Assembly: GCA_947179155.2 (NCBI GenBank)
Contig: OX359283.1
Span: forward strand, 8,804,264 to 8,868,263
Reading direction: 5' to 3'
From: Hedera helix
Taxonomy: Eukaryota > Streptophyta > Magnoliopsida > Apiales > Araliaceae
DNA length: 64,000 nucleotides
In this document: one piece after another, positions 1 through 9,837 of the stretch
How positions within the stretch are numbered: the stretch's first letter is position 1
Layout: each line of letters starts with the position of its first letter
The notes under the pieces: generated by a model
Seen by the model: the letters and a program-made list of their open reading frames with translations, nothing else
Told to the model about the DNA's origin: nothing
Databases searched by the model: none
Program-made: the position numbers and the translations under genes

Positions 1-1
1 C

Positions 2-1672
2 CAGCGTAAAGACAAGGTATTTCAAGCTATTTATTATGCTAGTAAGACTCTAACTGATGCTCAGCTAAATTATACAACCACAGAAAAGGAGTTGTTAGCT
101 GTAGTGTTTGCATTCGATAAGTTCCGTCCATATCTCATTGGAACAAAGGTTATTGTCTACACGGACCATTCAGCAATTAAGTACCTTGTTGCAAAGAAAG
201 ATGCTAAGCCTAGATTGATCCGTTGGGTTTTGCTACTTCAAGAGTTCGATCTAGAGATTCGGGACAGAAAAGGAACTGAAAATCAAATAGAAGATCATTT
301 GTCTAGAATGGAGCAGCACAGAAACAATGAGATGGCAGTCAACGATAGCTTCCCAGACGAACAGTTGTTTGTAATTACGTTTGAGGTACCGTGGTATGCC
401 GATTTAGTAAATTATATTGTTGGGAAGGTCATACCTTCAGAACTGTCAAGTCAACAGAGGAAGAGGTTTCTATATGATGTACGACAATATCTTTGGGATG
501 AGCCATTTTTGTACAAGACTTGTGTCGACCAGTTAGTAAGACGTTGTGTTCCTCAAGAAGAGATGGGAAACATTCTTCAGCAATGTCATGCATCAGGTTA
601 TGGAGGACATTATGGAGGCCAAAGAACAGCTGCTAAGGTTCTTCAATCAGGTTTTTTCTGGCCTACTTTATTTAAGGATGCTTATTCATTTGTTCTACAT
701 TGTGATCGATGCCAAAGGGTAGGTAATATTTCGAAAAGACAGGAGATGCCCCTTAATTCTATTTTAGAAGTTGAAATGTTTGATGTTTGGGGTATTGATT
801 TCATGGGACCTTTTCCCTTGTCTTTTAACAATTCTTACATCCTTGTAGCAGTCGATTATGTGTCTAAATGGGTGGAAGCAATTGCAACCTCCACTAATGA
901 TGCTAAGGTGGTAACTAAATTTTTGCAACGTAATATCTTCACGAGATTTGGGACACCTAGAGCAATAATCAGCGATGGAGGATCTCACTTCTGCAACAGA
1001 CAATTCAACGCCTTATTAGCGAAATATGGAGTCAAGCATAAAGTTGCTACTGCTTACCACCCACAAACAAGTGGACAATCGGAGATTTCTAATCGAGAAG
1101 TGAAAAGGATCTTGGAGAAGACAGTAAATCCTAATCGTAAGGATTGGTCCGTTAAGCTCGATGATGCACTCTGGGCGTATAGAACAGCGTTTAAGACACC
1201 ACTTGGAATGTCGCCTTATTGGTTGGTTTTTGGGAAGGCTTGTCATTTGCCGGTGGAATTAGAACATCATGCATACTGGGCAACTCGGAAGTTAAATTGG
1301 GATTTTAACCTAGCTGGTGAGGAACGATTGCTACAACTAAATGAAATGGAGGAGTTTCGACTCCAGTCCTATGAAAACGCAAAAATTTACAAGGAACGAG
1401 TCAAACGTTGGCACGACAAATACATTGTGGACCGAAAGTTTGAACCAGGTCAATCGGTGTTATTGTTCAATTCCCGACTCAGACTTTTTCCAGGAAAGCT
1501 GAAATCACGGTGGTCAGGTCCTTTTACAATTCATGCTGTTTATCCGTATGGGACGGTGGAGTTAAAATACAAAGATTCAGAGGCCACGTTTAAAGTGAAT
1601 GGGCAAAGACTCAAACATTACTGGGGAGACACCTTTAATAGGATGAAGTCCTCGATTTCTTTCGAAACTTAA
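2..1672 (+). CDS. Athila/Tat-type Ty3/Gypsy pol, RNase H and integrase part (5' end outside window)
   Basis: The frame is open from base 2 to the stop at 1672, so the window cuts into a longer pol. Residues 1-95 are the RNase H domain: TEKELLAVVFAF carries the catalytic Glu, YTDHSAIKYL an Asp and EDHLSRM the C-terminal Asp. Integrase follows: the zinc-binding His pair (CHASGYGGHYGG) and HCDRCQR supply the HHCC finger near residues 195-240. The catalytic core has Asp266 (DFMGP), Asp325 (SDGGSHF) and Glu361 (SEISNRE), with exactly 35 residues between the last two, the DD35E pattern. The C-terminal part (PGQSVLLFNSRLRLFPGKLK) is the usual Athila tail, with no chromodomain. These domains remove the RNA template and insert the cDNA into the host genome. 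No stop or frameshift is seen in the 557 visible codons, unlike every other pol in the window. Reverse transcriptase is not in view, so activity cannot be judged. Confidence 0.93.
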   Translation, partial: QRKDKVFQAIYYASKTLTDAQLNYTTTEKELLAVVFAFDKFRPYLIGTKVIVYTDHSAIKYLVAKKDAKPRLIRWVLLLQEFDLEIRDRKGTENQIEDHLSRMEQHRNNEMAVNDSFPDEQLFVITFEVPWYADLVNYIVGKVIPSELSSQQRKRFLYDVRQYLWDEPFLYKTCVDQLVRRCVPQEEMGNILQQCHASGYGGHYGGQRTAAKVLQSGFFWPTLFKDAYSFVLHCDRCQRVGNISKRQEMPLNSILEVEMFDVWGIDFMGPFPLSFNNSYILVAVDYVSKWVEAIATSTNDAKVVTKFLQRNIFTRFGTPRAIISDGGSHFCNRQFNALLAKYGVKHKVATAYHPQTSGQSEISNREVKRILEKTVNPNRKDWSVKLDDALWAYRTAFKTPLGMSPYWLVFGKACHLPVELEHHAYWATRKLNWDFNLAGEERLLQLNEMEEFRLQSYENAKIYKERVKRWHDKYIVDRKFEPGQSVLLFNSRLRLFPGKLKSRWSGPFTIHAVYPYGTVELKYKDSEATFKVNGQRLKHYWGDTFNRMKSSISFET

Positions 1673-2760
1673 ACAGGAAGTAATGTCAGGCTGATGACAA
1701 TAAAATAAGCGCTGTGTGGGAGGCAACCCAAATTTCATTTCTTCTAAGTCGATTAATTTACTGAAAATAAGTTGTAAAGTTTATGCAAATTTTTGGTTTT
1801 TGATTTGTATTGCATTTAATTTGGTCAGGTACAGTTCTTTAATGTTGTCAAACGTACGTTCAGGGAAGAAGACAAGGAATTAAAAAGTTTGAAACAGAGG
1901 TTGACGCACCTGCGTCATTAATTGAAGCAGCTGCGTGAGACTTAACGCCTATGCGTCTGGGAGCACGCCCCTGCGTCAGAACCTACTGTAATTGGAGAGA
2001 AATCGTTTGAGGCGTTGACGCACTTGCGTCAAAATTGAAGCAGCTGCGTGACACTTGACGCCCCTGCGTCTGTAAGCACGCCCCTGCGTCAGAACTCACT
2101 GGAAATGTTGCAGCTGTAGACGCCCCTGCGTAGAAATTAGACGCAGCTGCGTTCAAATCAACGCCCCTGCGTCCAAAGCAACGCTCCTGCATCACACCTT
2201 ATTAAATCAGACTTGACGCAGCTGCGTCAAAATCTTACGCAGCTGCGTGACGGGGAATTTTAGAATTAAAACGGACGAGTGTCTAAACCGTGTGCCTTAT
2301 CAGCTGCCTCTCTTGACAGCTTACGCTTCTTCCGTGAGGCCCTTCATTTCAGTTCTCAGTTACGTCCGTTATACGTGAACAAGAAGTTGAATGGTGCGTT
2401 TGGGAAGCTATAAATCGAACTCTCAAGCTAACAACTCCATCACAGTGCTTCCATTGCCTTCCGATTCTAAAGCAACACCAAGCTTGGGGGTCTTCTCAAA
2501 AATATTCAAGTAAGAGTTTCTTTTGACAAACTTCATATAAATCGTCTTGGGGATAGTGATAGATTCTTGCATACCTACAAATTGTTGTGTTTGGGAATTC
2601 TGAGTACTAGCGGGAGGTTTAATCAAGCACCAAGGCTATAAGATTGGGGGGTTTTGACAAGGTACCCGCCAAATGTTTGTTAAAAGTCCTCAGAGAAAAA
2701 AGCAAAGTTGTTCTTCGATTTGGTTTGTGTTTTAAAAAGTTTGGAAGGGTTGTGAGATCA
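1673..2760 (+). other. Non-coding spacer between pol and third ORF of Athila element 1
   Basis: About 1.1 kb without a convincing gene. It opens with GCTGTGTGGGAGGCAACCCA (from 1711), a conserved sequence that follows pol in many plant Athila/Tat elements. It then holds the first array of short palindromes. The last part (2280-2760) has no recognised feature. The third ORF is taken to start at the ATG at 2761, because the upstream in-frame ATG at 2644 adds a stretch unlike the family N terminus. Confidence 0.7.
1898..2254 (+). repeat. Array of about 14 short palindrome-like words (ACGC..GCGT)
   Basis: About 14 copies of a 14-15 bp word lie 10-40 bp apart. The forms are GACGCAGCTGCGTCA, GAAGCAGCTGCGTGA, CACGCCCCTGCGTCA and AACGCCCCTGCGTCC. 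The core ACGCAGCTGCGT is a perfect 12-bp palindrome. The CCCC variants keep the outer ACGC/GCGT arms but lose the central symmetry. The same words form a second array in the 3' LTR (5392-5617). The block is CpG-rich in an AT-rich element. Function unknown. Confidence 0.9.
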
Positions 2761-3921
2761 ATGGCACCAAAACGTCATCGAGGAGAGAGCTCAAGGTCCA
2801 CTCCTCCGTATGATTCACGCCGATTTGTGAGCTATGAATCGGCAAAGTTCTATGAGGAGCATGTCGATGCCAAAAAGCTTATACCGGAGCGAGGCTTGGA
2901 TCCATGACCTTTGGATGGGGAGTTATGGAGAATGATCAGCCAGAATTGGGGTACACTACCTCACCAGCCTCAAGCTGCCGTCATTTCGATTGTAAAAGAG
3001 TTTTATGCTAACGCCAAGGCCGTTAAACATAATGACGTCATCGTTCGGGGTAAGAAGGTCTCCTTTTCTCCTGCGAAGATAAACGAGTACTATGGTATTC
3101 CCTTGCTTTCCGAAGCGGATGAGTATTCGGCAGTGGCTAAGGAACCGGTAAATTATGAGGAGGTTATTCGAGGTTTGTGCCAACCGGATGCCGTTTGGAA
3201 ATATAGAGATGGTGAGCCCAAAACCTTCAACTACACATACTTGAGCCGATTTGGGAAGGCATGGTATTATTTCCTGTGTGCTAAACTCATGCCAACAACA
3301 CATTTCACCGAGGTCATTAAAGACAGAGCGGTTCTTTTATACTGCATAGTCAATAATAAATCCATTGATAAGGGACAGGTGATTAACAGCTCGATTAAGT
3401 ATGCCATCAAGGGGAAATCGATCCGGGGCCTACCTCATCCGTCGTTAATTTGTGGGCTTTGTGAAGCAGCGGGAGTAGAATGGGATGATAGTGAACCAAT
3501 TCAGCATCCTCAAGTACCCATCGACTCTAAAATCATCAAGAATTTCAAGCAATGGAATGGGGCACCTCCTGATCCAAAAGGAGCGGGATTTCTTTTGGGT
3601 GATCCACATTCTCCGGACACCGAGGAATTATTTGCAGCAGAGCCGGAGCATGATGCAGCTTCATCGTCCAACACGATTGACACATTAGTGGCGGAGGTAA
3701 GGCAGCTTCGGAGAGAATCTCGTCGACAAGCTAGACGGGATGCCCATCTGGCAGAGACAATGGGTTCTATGATGCAATACCAAGCAGCATTCAACACAAC
3801 TTTAGCGGAGGCGTTTAATCGTTTAGACATGAATGCTGGTCGTGAGCCATTGAATTTTCCAATTCCTCCGGCAATGCCTGCATTACCTCCTGATTCACCG
3901 GACGACGAAGCTGAGGAGTAG
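2761..3921 (+). pseudogene. Athila third ORF ('putative plant transposon protein' type), broken by one in-frame TGA
   Basis: The frame starts at the ATG at 2761 (MAPKRHRGESSRS) and would run about 386 codons, but a TGA at 2905-2907 interrupts it. Reading resumes in the same frame to 3921. The central part, with SPAKINEYYGIP and WKYRDGEPKTFNYTYLSRFG, looks like the domain Pfam calls a putative plant transposon protein (PF20167), recognised by eye. This ORF lies between pol and the 3' LTR, where Athila elements carry a gene sometimes called env-like. No signal peptide or membrane helix is visible. The C-terminal third has an Arg/Glu-rich stretch (VRQLRRESRRQARRDAH) that could form a coiled coil, then a Pro-rich acidic tail. 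One C-to-T change in a CGA codon would explain the TGA. The molecular role of this family is not established. Confidence 0.8.
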
Positions 3922-4589
3922 TGCTCTAAAAGGGAAGTCCCGTTATTTCAATTATGCTTTAATGCTCATTGAGGACACTGAGTTTGATAAGTTTGGGGGA
4001 CGTTTACGTTTGTTTGCATAACGTTTTTTTGCATATGTTGTGCCTTGTTTGGGTCTTTTGTTTGTCTTTTGTTTTGTTTGTCTTTTGTTGATTAAAAAAA
4101 AAATAAAAAAAAATTAGGAATGTAGATGAATTTTGAAGGTATATTCACTGCAAACCCTCACGAGACTTAACTCGTCCTCATAAGGTAATTATGGGGTTTA
4201 AAAGGCTTGTTACACGTGCTAAGTGTGACCGTGAAACCTACGAAAACGGTTAGCTGTAGTTTGCGTTTAATTCTATTTAGCAAGTTCAAAGTAATCATGA
4301 AAACTAGTGTAAGGCCGATGATAAGAATGTTGCTTTTTGCTAGCCTTTAATGATAAATGAATGAACATGTTGAATTTCAATCTTACAATCGAATAGTCTT
4401 GCGTTATTTTTGGTTCCTATGTCTTTATAAGCACAAAAATTTGATTGTTGGGACTAGTTGAGAATTAGAAAACTTACAAGATTGATTTTCTTTTCAGTTT
4501 CATGAGTGAACTTCAATTCTTACTTGCAAATTCTCGTATGCTGAGTTAAGGCTTTTATATAAGTTTGGGGGGATCATATATTAATCTAC

Positions 4590-4621
<32 letters not shown>
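4590..4621 (+). repeat. Poly(A) tract
   Basis: An uninterrupted run of about 31 A, followed by a short AATA repeat. It directly follows the second PPT-like motif and the sequence ATCTACGC. It could be simple-repeat growth or the trace of a retroposed poly(A) tail. No flanking duplication was recognised. Confidence 0.9.
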
Positions 4622-4624
<3 letters not shown>

Positions 4625-5215
4625 AATAAATAATTGACTCAGCCAGAATTTCGTGGCCTTTGCTATTCGAGCAAGTAAATCCTTAGGGATGTCTTTACAT
4701 CTAGTGCCCTAAAACCAACTGGTTTGGGAGTCACTGGTTCAAAGCTCGTTACATGGGTAGCATTGAATAGCCTAATGGAATTGTGCATTGCACGAGTCAT
4801 TATTAATGAGTTGGGGGTGAAATGGAGCGTAAAACGCATTCACTCTGTATTTCTAATGAGTAGTATGATCCCTAATTTATGTGATTGCCTGACTTGGTTA
4901 AGAGATGTATAAGTAAGGATGTGAATTCAAAGTGAAATTTTGCTTGTGATTAATCTAAGAAGTTTATCTAATTTTTCTGACTAGTTGAAACTACGAAACA
5001 CACGCACAATTAGGAATCTTAAATAGGGCTTGATTATTGTCGATTCTGTGAGATTTGTGAATTCGGTAGTTCTTGAAAGTTCTATAAGGCTATTATGAGT
5101 TACTTGAGGCCTGAATCTGGTATGTGGTAACAATAATTCATGCTATGCTAAAATTCATGGTTGCTACTAGATTTCAATTTTGTTAAGTTATTTGTGCTCG
5201 AGGACAAGCAATTAG

Positions 5216-5230
5216 ATAAGTTTGGGGGTA
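5216..5230 (+). promoter_or_regulatory. Polypurine tract of Athila element 1
   Basis: ATAAGTTTGGGGGTA sits immediately before TGTTGAG, the start of the 3' LTR. The G run is the RNase H-resistant primer for plus-strand synthesis in this group. Confidence 0.8.
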
Positions 5231-5232
5231 TT

Positions 5233-6545
5233 TGTTGAGTCGGTTTTGTACATTAAAAATAAGTGTTTCTTAACTTATATATTGTAGTCCTTAAGCGTTT
5301 TTATTTCAATTTTATGCATTTTTGTGCATTTATTTCAGGTTTGCATGGAAAATAGCTTGCAAGGGCATTTCAGTAATTTCGAAGCCAGGTTCACGCAGCT
5401 GCGTCACAAATTGAAGCAGTTGCGTCACAGAAGCCATTTTTTCCAGAATGTTTAGACGCAGCTGCGTGATATACTGAAGCAGCTGCGTAACTTCAACGCA
5501 GCTGCATGACTTTTGAAGCAGCTGCGTCGGGCGATTTCAACGCAGCTGCGTTAAGAGTGAAGCAGCTGCGTGAGGCGATTTCAACGCAGCTGCGTGATGA
5601 TTGAAGCAGTTGCGTCACGTTCAATCGACTGATTTCTCCCACGATGCTGAGCAGTTGCTAAGTCAGTTTTTGGGCGGTTAACATGCGAAGCAGCCGGAGT
5701 TTTGAAATGAACGAAAGGAAGGTCAGATAAAGGAAGAAGAAAAAGATAATCAGACGGGAGGATACGCTGAGAGCAAGAGAGAAATACATAGAGCGAAGGG
5801 AAAGAAATCTGCAGTTGACGGAAGAAATTCTGGTCTTGGTGCAGAGAAGGGCAAGATTACATATTTAGTTTATCTCTGAACTCTTGTACTTCAATTATTA
5901 TTTATGGCTAGAATTCACTCTTGTGTTTGTTATCTTAGATTGAATATGAGCTAAATTTTATTGTTTAGGGTTTGCAATGCGATTATCTGTATAATCTGAA
6001 GCAAGTTATTATCTGTGCTTGTTATATACATGTGGGTTTGACTACCATGAGTGATTGTTATTTTTAATTACTTGGCCAGTAATTTAATCTAGTATTTCAT
6101 ATAGAATTGAGAGATGATGTATGAAATCAGACCCTTGCATGGTAGCATGTGAACTTATTGTTAATGTAAGTTGTGATTGAGATAGAAATATACTCAGTTG
6201 CCGCATGTAATTGGTAGAGAACTGAAGCTTACCATCTTTTTAAATCAGCAATCATAGAAATATAGGTTGTTGTTTTAAAGTGACGTTCTTCTTCAATTCA
6301 TTCCATAATCGGTAGAATTGGAGAAGATTTGCTGAATAATAATCGAGAGATATTATTCAGTTATTAAAGAGTTCTCAATTAGCAATCTTGTGCATGTATA
6401 TTAACTTCATAGAGATAAATTGGTTCAGTTGATAACAAGTGATTGAGTTGTAAACCCTAAACGGTTTTAAATCCAAAAAAACAAAAAACATTTTTCTTGT
6501 GAATAGTGCTTTCGCGTTATTTTTTAGAAAATTTTAATTTCTTAG
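5233..6545 (+). repeat. 3' LTR of Athila element 1, right end missing
   Basis: Begins TGTTGAGTCGG right after the PPT. It carries the second palindrome array 160 bp in, then A/G-rich leader-like sequence around 5700-5870. The expected 3' end (an inverted match to TGTTGAG, and the CTCTGTGGGATCGAC-type stretch seen near the end of the other Athila LTR at 37978) is absent. The LTR therefore looks truncated at about 6545, where sequence of a different element on the other strand begins. The exact junction is uncertain. Confidence 0.7.
5392..5617 (+). repeat. Array of ten alternating palindromic words inside the LTR
   Basis: Ten copies at about 5392, 5412, 5455, 5476, 5494, 5515, 5538, 5558, 5583 and 5602. 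They alternate strictly between an ACGCAGCTGCGT form (perfect palindrome) and a GAAGCAGYTGCGT form. This gives a dimeric unit of roughly 42 bp. One copy has GCATG for GCGTG, consistent with CpG decay. Confidence 0.92.
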
Positions 6546-9038
6546 ATAAAGCAACAACACATATATATCATCATATAACACATCAATTAGGTCATAAAAT
6601 CATTATTAATTAATCACATAAGATCGTATTACAAGACTTGTAAAAGTTTGAAACATTACATTCACCCCTCCTTATAAGAATTTCATCACCGAAATTACAG
6701 TACAAAATCAAGAAAATAAATGTGGGTAATCTATCTTCATTTTATCTTCAAGCTCCCATGTAGCTTCTTCTATGGACTGGTTTCTTCATATTACTTTTAC
6801 CGAATGTATTACATTATTTCTTAACACTTGTTCTTTTCTATCAATAATTTTAATAGGAATTTCCTCGTAACTTAGGTCCTTCTTGACCTGGATTGATTCA
6901 TAACTAATGACGTACTTGTAATCTGGTTTATAGGGACGCAATACTGAAACATAAAATACATTATGTATATGTTCCATTTTTAGAGGTAAGGTTACTTCAT
7001 TAGCCACCTCACCTATTCTCCTTAAAATTTCGAATGGTCCTACAAACCTCAGACTCAAATTTTCTATATTCCCAAAACGTTTCTTCCCTTTCCAGGGGGA
7101 TACTTTTAAAAAGACATGACTCCCGACTTTGAAATCTCTTTTCTGCATGTGTTAATCTGTATATCTCTTTTATCACTCCTGGGCAGCTCATAATCTTTCT
7201 TGTATGACTCGAACTACTTCTATGGTCAGTTATAGCCCAAGCATTTGTTGTTCCACGACTTCGTCTCAACACATAGGTGTTCAACATTTTCTCCCGTATA
7301 AAGCTTCGTAAGGTGGCATTCCAATACTAGCGTGGTAGTTATTGTTGTATACGAATTCCACCAGAGGTAAGTGATCTTCCCAACTTCCTTCAAAGTCCAT
7401 CATACATGCTCTCAGCATATCTTTCAATGTTTGGATTATCCTTTTTCTTGTTCACCGGTCTGTGGATGATAAGACGTATTTAATCTCAATTGTGTCTCTA
7501 GATGCTCTTGTAGACTTCTCCAAAAGTTTGATGTGAATCATGGATCTCGATCAGACACCACTAAAATTGGAATCCCGTGTCTAGATATAACCTCCTTAAT
7601 ATATAATTTAGCTAATCGGTCTAGGGTGAACTTAATCTTGATTGGTAGAAAGTTAGCAGATATGGTTAGTCGGTCCACTATTACCCAAATTGCATCATGA
7701 CTCTTCTGTGTGGGTGGAAGTCCTACAATAAAATCCATTATAATATACTCTCACTTCCACTCTAGAATTTCTAACGGTTGTAACAATCTGCTTGGTCTTT
7801 GATACTCTGCCTTAACTCATTGGCACGTTAAACACCTACTAACGAATTCAGCCATTTCCCTCTTCATGTTTGGCCACTAGAAATGTTAACTCACATCTTT
7901 GTACATTTTGGTGCTACTTGGGTGAACTAAAAATCTAGTACTATGTGTTTCTCATAGAATCTCCTCTTTCAACTCTTGTACCGAAGGTGCCCATATTCTT
8001 GATTCGAATCTTATAATTCCTTCTTTGCCCAATTTGAACTTATTGTTCACATCTTCGGTCATCTTATTTTTTAGTCTCTCATAGTCCTCATCCTTTTCTT
8101 GTATTTCCTTTATTTTAGCTAACAAAGTTGAGTGATCTTCCATTACGAATAATTTTCTTGTGAAAACTGACAGAATTCTCACCTCAATTTCAAGTCTAGA
8201 ATTTTTTTTAACAACTCATCCTGAGTTGTTAGCATCATCAGTTTCTCTTGATTCTTCCTGTTTAGTGCATCCGTAACTACGTTGGTTTTTTCTGGATGAT
8301 ATAAGATTTCACAGTCATAATCTTTTATCAATCCCAGCTACCGTTTTTGTCTCATGTTTAACTTTCGTTGTGTGAAAATATACTTCAAACTCTTGTGATC
8401 AATATAAATTTCACATTTCTCTCCATATAAGTAATGTCTACAAAATTTTAAAGTAAATACTACCGCTACTAATTTCAGATCATGAGTAGGATACCTTATC
8501 TCATAATTCTTCAATTGCCGTGAAGCATAAACAATTACTTTCCCGTGTTGTATCAGAACGCAACATAATCCTTTATGTGAAGCATCACTATAAACTATAA
8601 GACCTCCACTATTATCTGGTAAAGATAATACTGGTACCTCGCTTAGTTTCTTCTTTAGCTCTTGAAAGTTTTCTTCACATTTGTCTGACCAAACTTATTT
8701 CACGGTCTTCCTTATTAAGTTGGTTAATGGGGTTGCTAGTTTTGAAAAGTCTTTAATAAATCTCTTATAATACACTGTTAAACCTTATAAACTTCTTACT
8801 TTTGTTGGTGTCTTTGGTTGCTCCCAATTTATCATCGCTTCAATCTTTGACAGATCCACCGCAATTCCGTTCTTGTCGATCAGATGACCCAATAACTGAA
8901 CTTTTTCTAGCCAGAACTCACATTTTAAAAATTTAGCGTTAAATTATTCTTTTCTTAGGGTTTCTAGTACATTTCTCAAGCGTTCAACATGTTCTTCTAG
9001 TATTTTTGAATATATCATCGATGAACACTACCACATAC
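6546..9038 (-). pseudogene. Decayed chromovirus-like Ty3/Gypsy pol tail (element A): RT, RNase H, integrase, chromodomain-type C terminus
   Basis: Read on the minus strand, reverse transcriptase is cut at 9038, right at its catalytic motif (VVFIDDI, about 9006-9034). RNase H follows (about 8620-8250), then the linker and zinc region (8182-7750) and the integrase core (7738-7290). The core has MDFIVGLPP for the first Asp and SDRDP for the second. The C-terminal domain is at 7148-6786 (KVSPWKGKKRFG, GPFEILRRIG, HNVFYVSVLRPY). Several frameshifts and stops separate the pieces, so no product is expected. The minus-strand PPT lies at about 6661-6692 (TTCACCCCTCCTTATAAG on +). Only about 115 bp of a possible LTR remain beyond it (6546-6660). 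The left LTR is otherwise lost, and the right part was split by the CACTA insertion. Confidence 0.88.
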
Positions 9039-9837
9039 CACTACCAAAAATCTGGGCATCTGAGATGGAAAAATCCGTCTCAAATGGAGTTGGAGACGGA
9101 TTTTATCCATCTCAAAAAAGAAATTTAGATACGAAATTTTTTGGTCTCAAAATACGTCTCAAAAAGTTTTTAAAACCGAATTATTCCGTCTCAGATTGCT
9201 TCAAGTTCATCTTAAATTAACTCTCAGGTAGCTACATTTTGTAACTGTTTATATCCGTCTCAATTCTGGTGGGAATCATTAGCGCCATTTTTTAGCTTTT
9301 GAGATTGAAATTTCCGTCTTTAATCTGTTTCTAAATATTTTTGAAATTAAAAAAATATATATTTAAGACGCTTTATTTCTGTTTCTAATCCGTCTCAAGC
9401 ATTAATAATGAAGCCAAATATTTTCAATTTTCGTCTCTAAATTTGTCTCAGAATTAAAAATATATTTTTTCACAAATTTTTATTTTTATATTTTTTCACA
9501 CCAAAACAATTTTAATACTTAAACTTAATAAAATAAAACATGATCAAAACACAATAATATTATTACAACTATCATTAATTATACATCAATTATGTACGTG
9601 ACAATGTTAACATTCTATGAAATATTACAAACTAGTAATCCAAATCAACTATTCAAAATCTAAAATATACATCATAATCCTCATCCTCACCAATAAAAAC
9701 TAACAACTAACATTGCACTTGTAGCTTTAAGAACATTTTAAAAGCCTTTGTTTCCTCAAGGTTTCATAACTTGTATCTACAAGATAAAAATCATGAAACA
9801 AATAAATTACTTCTACAAAACAATAGTATATACATAT
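9039..9837. mobile_element. End of a CACTA (En/Spm-type) DNA transposon, truncated or interrupted
   Basis: The block begins CACTACCAAAAATCTGGGCA, the form of a CACTA terminal inverted repeat. Subterminal repeats follow in both orientations, with CCGTCTCA and GAGACGGA words recurring from 9070 to about 9455. Such repeats are the transposase binding sites of this superfamily. It lies inside reverse transcriptase of element A. The sequence from 9470 to 9837 is AT-rich. It includes a possible acceptor (TTGTAG, minus strand) before a short frame ending in TAA at about 9730-9785. The LTR of element B starts at 9838, so element B sits inside or at the edge of this transposon. The opposite CACTA terminus was not found in the window. 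Confidence 0.8.

Larger units (their letters stand above)
3922..5232 (+). other. 3' untranslated region of Athila element 1 with three PPT-like motifs
   Basis: About 1.3 kb between the third ORF and the 3' LTR. It has no convincing gene. The motif AAGTTTGGGGG occurs at about 3989, 4561 and 5218. Two copies share a longer context, GAGGACA..(N)..GATAAGTTTGGGGG, with identical spacing (3971-3999 and 5200-5228). Only the last abuts an LTR. Pyrimidine- and A-rich stretches fill the remainder. Confidence 0.75.

Noticed and set aside
2956..3303. 115-codon minus-strand frame across the Athila third ORF
   Set aside because: Antisense shadow of the recognised plus-strand ORF; no domain in its own right.
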